DNA of 64,000 nt from Emticicia sp. CRIBPO (lineage in GTDB: Bacteria > Bacteroidota > Bacteroidia > Cytophagales > Spirosomataceae), in contig NZ_JAAAKV010000004.1 of assembly GCF_009905725.1 (NCBI RefSeq), positions 62,001 to 126,000 of the forward strand, written 5' to 3'. Below are positions 58,567 to 64,000 of this stretch, piece after piece (the stretch's first letter is position 1; each line of letters starts with the position of its first letter). The notes beneath the pieces are model-generated. The model worked only from the letters and a program-made list of their open reading frames with translations. It was not told the DNA's origin and did not search any database. A program made the translations under genes and the position numbers.

Positions 58567-59760
58567 ATGAAAAAAAACGCATTATTTGCCTTAGCTTTTT
58601 CCGTGATCGCATTTGCTTCATGCGGTCAATCCGCCTCTGTTGAAACCAAAGCACCGAACTCTGATTATAAATCAGCTTTTCCCGGACAAACAAGAATCAA
58701 GGCTGTAAAAACCAAAACGGCTTACGATTTTAAAGTACTTACCGAAGGTTTGTCTTTCCCGTGGGGTGTGAAAAGCCTTCCTGACGGCAGACTGATCGTA
58801 ACTGAAAAAGAAGCGGGCAGTTTGAGAATTGTCAACCAGAAAGGAGAATTAAGTAAACCGATTACCGGCTTACCTGCTGTAAACTCTAAAGGACAGGGTG
58901 GCTTATTGGGGCTCGTCCTTGACCCGGCTTTCGAACAAAACCGTATGATTTACTGGACTTTCTCGGAAGATGTTGATGGAGGAAACCATACTTCAGTAGC
59001 AAAAGGGAAACTTTCGGCTGACGAGTCAAAAATTGAAGGAGCTACCGTTATTTACCGTGCTACTCCTGCTTATAAAGGAGCCCTGCATTATGGAGGCCGT
59101 ATTCTTTTTGATAAAAGCGGAAACCTTTTTGTCAGCACAGGTGAGCGTTCTGACCTGGCTACCCGCCCGCAGGCTCAGGATCTTAATTCAGCTTTGGGAA
59201 AAGTGATCCACATCACGACCGACGGTAAGGCTGTGGCCGGTAATCCTTTTGAAGGAAAGGCAGGAGCAAGACCTGAGTTGTATACTTACGGACACCGGAA
59301 TGTACAGGGTTTAGCCTTGCATCCTGAAACCGGAGACCTGTGGGAAAATGAGTTCGGACCAAGAGGCGGTGACGAAGTAAACCGTATCCAGGCCGGAAAA
59401 AACTACGGCTGGCCGACCATCACTTACGGTATCGAATACAGTGGGAAAAAAGTAGGAGAGGCTATTCAGCAGAAAGCAGGTCTTGAACAACCGGTTTACT
59501 ACTGGGATCCTTCAGTATCGCCGAGCGGTATGACTTTTTATAGCGGAAACGCCATTCCGGAATGGAAAAATAACCTTTTCATCGGCTGTCTGAGCGGTAT
59601 GCACATTGCCCGTCTGATTATCCAGAACAATAAAGTGGTGGGAGAAGAACGCTTGCTTGCTGATGAACTTCAGCGTTTCCGTGATGTAACACAAGGAAAA
59701 GACGGAGCTCTGTATGCCATCACCGACCAGGGAAGGCTTTACAGAATTGCTAAGAAATAA
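58567..59760 (+). CDS. PQQ-dependent aldose sugar dehydrogenase (soluble GDH-type), lipoprotein
   Basis: The 397-residue protein has a lipoprotein signal (FASCGQSAS, Cys 19) and a six-bladed propeller of the soluble PQQ-glucose dehydrogenase family: LSFPWGVKSLPDGRLIVTEK, GLLGLVLDPAFEQN, GGRILFDKSGNLFVSTGER and TYGHRNVQGLALHPETG. Family members oxidise aldoses with pyrroloquinoline quinone. No PQQ biosynthesis genes are nearby, so the cofactor would be made elsewhere or imported. It has its own terminator. Confidence 0.92.
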   Translation: MKKNALFALAFSVIAFASCGQSASVETKAPNSDYKSAFPGQTRIKAVKTKTAYDFKVLTEGLSFPWGVKSLPDGRLIVTEKEAGSLRIVNQKGELSKPITGLPAVNSKGQGGLLGLVLDPAFEQNRMIYWTFSEDVDGGNHTSVAKGKLSADESKIEGATVIYRATPAYKGALHYGGRILFDKSGNLFVSTGERSDLATRPQAQDLNSALGKVIHITTDGKAVAGNPFEGKAGARPELYTYGHRNVQGLALHPETGDLWENEFGPRGGDEVNRIQAGKNYGWPTITYGIEYSGKKVGEAIQQKAGLEQPVYYWDPSVSPSGMTFYSGNAIPEWKNNLFIGCLSGMHIARLIIQNNKVVGEERLLADELQRFRDVTQGKDGALYAITDQGRLYRIAKK

Positions 59761-59801
59761 TTACACCGGCGAGGTTTTAAAACCCCAGATAAAAATTTAT
59801 G

Positions 59802-59838
59802 AAACGGCTTTAGTCTGACTGACTGGAGCCGTTTTTTT
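59802..59838 (+). terminator. Rho-independent terminator of the PQQ sugar dehydrogenase gene
   Basis: AAACGGCT pairs with AGCCGTTT across a 17-nt loop and is followed by a run of T. A palindrome, GGTTTTAAAACC, lies just upstream at 59773. Confidence 0.8.
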
Positions 59839-60055
59839 GTGCAGACAGCAGGATGGCCTTGCCGGTTTTTCAAGCCTTGATTTGGCGAAGTTTATAAGGA
59901 TACAGATATAAAAGAGGTACCGGAGCACTATCCGGTACTTCTGATCAGGGTTTCCGGTTTATGATATCGCCGGGCTTTCTTTCACAGAAATTTCTATGGA
60001 AATTGTTTGCAATATTTTATTAATCAAGTGTTTGTGGTCTGTTTAGGTTGACTTG

Positions 60056-60955
60056 TCACTTTGCCATTCGAAATTCAGTAGGAGACATGCCTACTTTTTG
60101 CCTGAACAGCCTGGTGAAGTGTTGCGGATGTTTATAGCCTATTTCAAAAGCTATTTCGCTTATTGATTTACTTTGATCAGATATCTTTTCTTTAGATATA
60201 TCAATAACTTTGGCTTGTATATAGTCCAGAGCAGGTTTGCCGGTTTCTTTTTTTAATAAATCTCCGAAGTAGTTGGACGATAAATTTAACTGCCCGGCAC
60301 AATAAGATACAGTCGGCAGGCCAAGAACCTGTGGCTTTTCGGATTGAAAGTAATCCCTGAGTAAGTTCTCAAAACGTATCAGGATATCTTTATTTATAGT
60401 TTCTCTTGTAATAAACTGACGATCATAAAAACGGGTGCTATAGTTTAATAGTAGTTCTATATTGCTAATAATCAGTGTCTTACTATGTTTGTCAATGCCG
60501 TGCTCAAGTTCTTCCCTGATTTTTTTGAAACATTCAATAACTATCTGCTTCTCTCTTGATGAAACATGAAGAGCTTCATTGGCTTCATAAGAGAAAAACC
60601 CGTAGTCATTGATTTTCTTCCCTAAAGCTGTGCCACGGATAAAGTCAGGATGAAATACCAGTACCCAGCCTGTAGGCCGGACCATTTTTTCTTCCGGGGC
60701 TTTTATGCCAAAAACCTGCGAAGGAGCAATGAAAAGCATGGTTTCTTCCTGGTAGTCGTATTGATTGCGGCCATACTTAAAATCTTCACACTTTAAGTCC
60801 TTCAGAAAAATAACATACAAATCTGAGATATAGCATCTTGCCGGAATCTCAACAGATTTTGACTGATCTAAGACACTCACAAGGGGGTGCAACGTTTCCT
60901 GTCCTCTCTGAGAATTAAATTGAGTTACATTGCTTAGCTTTTCGAATTTATGCAT
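60056..60955 (-). CDS. AraC-family transcriptional regulator, copy 1 of a paralogous pair
   Basis: The 299-residue protein has an N-terminal arabinose-binding-like sensor (about 1-140; DYQEETMLFIAPSQVFGIKA) and a C-terminal AraC helix-turn-helix pair (about 200-299; LNLSSNYFGDLLKKETGKPA; GYKHPQHFTRLFRQKVGMSPTEF). It is plainly related along its whole length to the regulator at 62833. The start at 60955 is chosen because the sensor begins MHKFEKLSNV; an in-frame Met six codons upstream is possible. It is divergent from the cupin-MBL gene, so that is the likely target. Confidence 0.92.
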   Translation of the reverse strand: MHKFEKLSNVTQFNSQRGQETLHPLVSVLDQSKSVEIPARCYISDLYVIFLKDLKCEDFKYGRNQYDYQEETMLFIAPSQVFGIKAPEEKMVRPTGWVLVFHPDFIRGTALGKKINDYGFFSYEANEALHVSSREKQIVIECFKKIREELEHGIDKHSKTLIISNIELLLNYSTRFYDRQFITRETINKDILIRFENLLRDYFQSEKPQVLGLPTVSYCAGQLNLSSNYFGDLLKKETGKPALDYIQAKVIDISKEKISDQSKSISEIAFEIGYKHPQHFTRLFRQKVGMSPTEFRMAK

Positions 60956-61021
60956 AATGATGTTGATCTTCATTCAAATTTAACCGAAATAGCCCAGCTT
61001 TCCATATTCTTGAGAGCCCAT

Positions 61022-61087
61022 CCGTAAAACTGGTTTAGAATCCCGTAAAACAGGTAAGTGTAAATGAAAAATTAAGGAGGAACTTTG
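61022..61087 (+). promoter_or_regulatory. Candidate AraC direct repeats and -7 box of the cupin-MBL gene
   Basis: CCGTAAAACTGGT (61022-61034) and CCGTAAAACAGGT (61043-61055) are direct repeats, 12 of 13 identical, spaced 21 bp, two helical turns as AraC proteins prefer. GAACTTTG (61080-61087) is a one-mismatch TAnnTTTG box, so the proximal repeat sits by the -33 region. AGGAGG precedes it at about 61075. Confidence 0.55.
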
Positions 61088-61101
61088 TAAAAAATCTAAA
61101 A

Positions 61102-62391
61102 ATGAAAATTTCAAAACTTGTTTTGACCATTATTCTTTTGGGCGGCGGCCTTAAAATCCTGGCACAGGACACATCAGTTGTTTTTCAAAAGGGTGACAAA
61201 GCCCCGGGTAGTTTTTTTACAGGTAATGCCTGGGTCAACGTCCTGGCTCCTGCCGACACTATTTTTAATACACAGGTAGGTAGCGTTACTTTTGAGGCAG
61301 GGGCCCGGACGTTCTGGCATTTTCATGAAGGTGGTCAAATCCTTCTTGTAACTGATGGAAAAGGTTATTATCAGGAGAAAGGCAAAGCGAAGCAAACAAT
61401 TAGAAAGGGAGATGTCATAAAATGTTTACCAGGTACAGAGCACTGGCATGGTGCTTCCAATGAAAGTTCTATGACTCACCTGGCTATAAACACCAACACA
61501 CAAAAGCCTGTTGTAAGATGGTTGAATGCTGTCACCGACCATGAATACTTATATGGTAAAAAATATCAGGCAAGAGCTCCTGAAACACAGCCATTTGGTG
61601 TTGAGGCATTTGGTAAATCAAAAGAGACGGTCATAAGATGGACTGGAAATGCGGGGTTTCTGATTAATAGTCATGGAACCACATTAATGATTGATCCTTT
61701 ATTAAAGGACTTTGACATGCCTGTAATGATTAATTATCCGATAGCTCCTGAGAATGTACCTCGTTTAGATGCTGTTTTAATTACCCATAGTGACAATGAC
61801 CATTTCAGCATACCCACCAATAAAGATCTGGCAGCAAATACCAGGGCTTTTCATTCGACATTTTATGTAGATTCTTTAATGAAAAATCTGGGGTGGAAGT
61901 CATATGGTCATGCTATCGGAGAAACTTTCAAGCTGGGAAATGTGAAAGTGAAGCTTTCTCCGGCAGACCACCAATGGCAGAATGCTTATAAGGGAGCTGC
62001 AAACAGATTTTTCAAAAAAGAAGATTGTACCGGTTTCCTGATTGAAACGCCTGAAGGTACTATCTGGGCCCAGGGAGATTCAAAACTTATGCCTGAACAT
62101 TTGAAAATGACACCTCCTGATGCAATTCTGTTTGATTTCTCAGATAGTGAGTGGCATTTTACTTTAGCGGGAGCGGTAGAAATTGCCAATGCTTATCCCG
62201 ATACACCATTATTACTTTCTCACTGGGGAACAGTTGATGCCCCTGATTTTGCACCCTTCAACGGAGATCCTGAAAAGTTAAAAAAACTCATCAGTAATCC
62301 TGAGCGGATGGTAATACTTGCTCCGGGACAACCCTATAAATTAAGGCCCTTAAAAAAACAAAACAAAATACAGCAAAATGAAAAAAAGTAA
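61102..62391 (+). CDS. Exported cupin-metallo-beta-lactamase-fold fusion protein
   Basis: The 429-residue protein has a signal peptide (about 1-21). A cupin (about 45-140) with HFHEGGQ (His 73, 75) and TEHWHG (His 114, 116) forms a metal site. The second half (about 175-420) is an MBL fold, FLINSHGTTLMIDPLL, with THSDNDHF (229-235) in place of HxHxDH, so the second His is Asp. WAQGDSKL and LLSHWGT look like remaining ligands. It may oxidise or hydrolyse a small molecule, substrate unknown. The gene overlaps the next by 14 bases and faces a divergent AraC. Confidence 0.87.
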   Translation: MKISKLVLTIILLGGGLKILAQDTSVVFQKGDKAPGSFFTGNAWVNVLAPADTIFNTQVGSVTFEAGARTFWHFHEGGQILLVTDGKGYYQEKGKAKQTIRKGDVIKCLPGTEHWHGASNESSMTHLAINTNTQKPVVRWLNAVTDHEYLYGKKYQARAPETQPFGVEAFGKSKETVIRWTGNAGFLINSHGTTLMIDPLLKDFDMPVMINYPIAPENVPRLDAVLITHSDNDHFSIPTNKDLAANTRAFHSTFYVDSLMKNLGWKSYGHAIGETFKLGNVKVKLSPADHQWQNAYKGAANRFFKKEDCTGFLIETPEGTIWAQGDSKLMPEHLKMTPPDAILFDFSDSEWHFTLAGAVEIANAYPDTPLLLSHWGTVDAPDFAPFNGDPEKLKKLISNPERMVILAPGQPYKLRPLKKQNKIQQNEKK

Positions 62392-62827
62392 CTTCATTTT
62401 ATTGATGAGTTGTTTACTTATCAGTAGTTATTCTTCAGCCCAGGGGGTTAAAAACAAAGTTATGGAAAGTCATAGGGGAGATTCTGCCAACAGGAAGATG
62501 ATGATCCGGATTTCAGAGATTGAAATATATCCTGAGTTCCTTACCGAATATAAGAATATTCTGAAAGAAGAGGCAGGAGCATCCGTGAGACTGGAACCCG
62601 GAGTGGTGGCCATATTCCCGATGTATCAGAGGGAGGATTCTACCCAGATAAGAATACTCGAAATGTACAGCGACAGGGATGCCTATGAATCGCATCTGAA
62701 AACACCGCATTTCCTGAAGTATAAGACTACAACCCTTAAAATGGTCAAATCTCTGAAGCTGGTGGATATGGAAGGGTTTGATTACCAGGTCATACCCCTG
62801 ATTTTTAAGAAAGCGAAGACTAAATGA
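62378..62827 (+). CDS. Exported antibiotic biosynthesis monooxygenase (ABM)-domain protein
   Basis: The 149-residue protein has a signal peptide (about 1-21, ending SSAQ). The ferredoxin-like ABM domain (about 40-140) has IRISEIEIYPEFLTEYKNIL, ILEMYSDRDAYESHLKTPHF and a C-terminal strand. ABM proteins are cofactor-free oxygenases or heme/quinone binders. It overlaps the cupin-MBL gene by 14 bases, so the two are coexpressed and may act on one substrate. Confidence 0.88.
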   Translation: MKKSNFILLMSCLLISSYSSAQGVKNKVMESHRGDSANRKMMIRISEIEIYPEFLTEYKNILKEEAGASVRLEPGVVAIFPMYQREDSTQIRILEMYSDRDAYESHLKTPHFLKYKTTTLKMVKSLKLVDMEGFDYQVIPLIFKKAKTK

Positions 62828-62832
62828 TCTGG

Positions 62833-63720
62833 TCAATTTGTTCCCCGGTATTCCAACGGAGAAACCCCTACTTTTTGTTTAAAAAGCCGGGAAAAATGCT
62901 GCGGGTATTTGAAACCCAGTTCATAGGCAATTTCACTGATGGATTTCGTGGTGTCCAGTATCCTGTCTTTTGCCGTTTCCAACAGTTTTAAATGGATGAA
63001 GTCCAGGGCAGACTTTCCTGTTTCTTTTTTTATCAGGTCTCCGAAGTAGTTAGAGGAAAGATGCAGCTGGTCCGCAAAATAAGAGACTGAGGGTAAACCA
63101 TCTGTTTTATGTTTTTCGTTCCTGAAAAAGTCATTGAGGATTTCTTCAAATTGCTCTACAATACCATGATTGACATTCTCCCTCGTGATAAACTGCCGGT
63201 CATAAAACCTTGAACAATATTTTAACAAAAGCTCCAGATTAGCGACAATCAGCTTTTTGCTGTGTTTGTCAATGTTTTGCCTGATTTCACTTTCGATGTT
63301 GTCCAGGCAGATACTTACGGTTGCTTTTTCTTTTTCAGAAAGATGCAGGGCCTCATTTGACTTATAATTGAAAAAAGAATACTCGTTGATTTGTTTGCCT
63401 AAGGTCGTGCCTTTGATCATGTCTGCATGGAACACCAGTGCCTTGCCGTACGGCTGATGCCACTCTCCTTCGGGCTCATGCGTAATAACCTGTCCCGGAG
63501 CAAAAAACACCATCGTTCCATCAGCATAATCATAGTAATTGTTGCCGTACCGCATATCGCCGCACCTGGTTTCTTTGAGAATAACGGCATAAAACCCCAT
63601 CATAAACCTGCTCCTTTTTAGCATCCCTGATTTATTCAGATCCACCAGGCTGATGAGAGGATGCAGGCACGGGTTGTTAAAGGTCTCGCTATATTGTCTG
63701 ATCGTTTCGTATTTCAGCAC
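62833..63720 (-). CDS. AraC-family transcriptional regulator, copy 2 of a paralogous pair
   Basis: The 295-residue protein is related end to end to the 60056 regulator. The sensor has DYADGTMVFFAPGQVIT and the helix-turn-helix LHLSSNYFGDLIKKETGKSA, then GFKYPQHFSRLFKQKVGVSPLEY. It is divergent from the [2Fe-2S] subunit gene that begins at 63948, so that operon is a likely target. The pair suggests tandem duplication of an AraC-plus-target module. Confidence 0.92.
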   Translation of the reverse strand: MLKYETIRQYSETFNNPCLHPLISLVDLNKSGMLKRSRFMMGFYAVILKETRCGDMRYGNNYYDYADGTMVFFAPGQVITHEPEGEWHQPYGKALVFHADMIKGTTLGKQINEYSFFNYKSNEALHLSEKEKATVSICLDNIESEIRQNIDKHSKKLIVANLELLLKYCSRFYDRQFITRENVNHGIVEQFEEILNDFFRNEKHKTDGLPSVSYFADQLHLSSNYFGDLIKKETGKSALDFIHLKLLETAKDRILDTTKSISEIAYELGFKYPQHFSRLFKQKVGVSPLEYRGTN

Positions 63721-63843
63721 TTTACTTACTTTTTAATTTAACAATGGTCGAAAATATCAAAATAGTTGATGGCTTTCATTTTAAGCAGTGAAATTGGTAT
63801 GTAAACCTGTAAAATGTATAAAATATCTTCGTTTTGAATCTGG

Positions 63844-63851
63844 TAAATTTG
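63844..63851 (+). promoter_or_regulatory. Candidate -7 box for the operon starting at 63948
   Basis: TAAATTTG is a perfect TAnnTTTG match about 97 nt upstream of the IorA-like start. No TTTG is seen at the -33 distance, which suits an activator-dependent promoter. Confidence 0.45.
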
Positions 63852-63947
63852 CAATAGCTATAGTAAAGATAAGCATAATCAGGGAGAGATACGCGGTTGT
63901 GATTGACAGAAAGCAGAAGTAAAAGTTGAAAATAAAAAACAGGATAA

Positions 63948-64000
63948 ATGAAAACATACCATTTGAATATCAATAACAAAGCAGTAAGGGTTGAGGCAGA
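63948..64000 (+). CDS. IorA-like [2Fe-2S] subunit of a second molybdenum hydroxylase (first 17 codons only)
   Basis: The ATG at 63948 opens a frame reading MKTYHLNINNKAVRVEA before the window ends. This matches the start of small [2Fe-2S] subunits of the xanthine dehydrogenase family; the complete copy at 12656 begins MEIDFTINGKATRLNI. The cysteines lie outside the window, so the assignment rests on 17 residues. It faces the AraC gene at 62833. Confidence 0.55.
   Translation, partial: MKTYHLNINNKAVRVEA

Overview
The window reads as a chromosomal segment of a Bacteroidota bacterium, most likely a Cytophagales member of the Dyadobacter/Spirosoma kind. This is inferred from the SusC/SusD pair, the Bacteroidota promoter signature (TTTG, about 19 nt, TAnnTTTG), the weak use of Shine-Dalgarno sites, LytTR and AraC regulators, and Tat-exported Gfo/Idh oxidoreductases. 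I see no rRNA, tRNA, CRISPR array, phage, transposase or origin.

Layout. 1-7.0 kb: a SusD (cut by the window edge) and SusC pair, with a TPR histidine kinase and a NarL-type response regulator upstream on the same strand. 7.2-13.8 kb: a membrane-anchored metallo-beta-lactamase-fold hydrolase, a PhyH/AraC divergent pair, and a molybdenum hydroxylase operon (IorA/IorB type) with its TetR regulator. Three near-identical operators tie TetR, the hydroxylase and the hydrolase into one predicted regulon. 14-19 kb: small detoxification-type proteins (YCII, SRPBCC, DinB, DUF6265, VOC) between Crp/Fnr and AraC regulators. 19.2-21.9 kb: a copper module, with a multicopper oxidase fused to a CopB-like barrel and a DUF3347 protein. 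22-34.8 kb: membrane proteins, META-domain proteins (one fused to a lipase), a P-type ATPase, an NYN-LOTUS RNase-like protein, an HExxH protein, a class D beta-lactamase and a class C-like serine hydrolase. 35-37.8 kb: a DinB-like protein, Crp/Fnr and NAD(P)H oxidoreductase operon.

From 38 kb most genes are on the plus strand. 38.1-43.3 kb holds two Tat-exported Gfo/Idh oxidoreductases, a TolB-like propeller and a divergent NrtR-type Nudix regulator with a perfect inverted repeat at the shared promoter. 43.6-48.3 kb is a LytS/LytTR two-component system and an outer-membrane receptor whose upstream region carries two 9-bp direct repeats at 21-bp spacing, the geometry of a LytTR site. 48.5-54.8 kb is an oxidative-stress stretch (OsmC, alpha/beta hydrolase, AraC, large-subunit catalase, D-2-hydroxyacid dehydrogenase). 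55.7-58.4 kb encodes a protein with the domain order of rifamycin phosphotransferase. 58.5-64 kb holds a PQQ sugar dehydrogenase, a cupin-MBL fusion with a small monooxygenase, two paralogous AraC regulators and, at the window edge, the first codons of a second IorA-like [2Fe-2S] subunit.

No obviously new multi-gene defence or biosynthetic system was found. The most informative unannotated signals are regulatory: the TetR, LytTR, NrtR and AraC sites, and a palindromic intergenic repeat family near 22.6 and 39.8 kb. The most unusual proteins are the domain fusions: multicopper oxidase-CopB, lipase-META and cupin-MBL.
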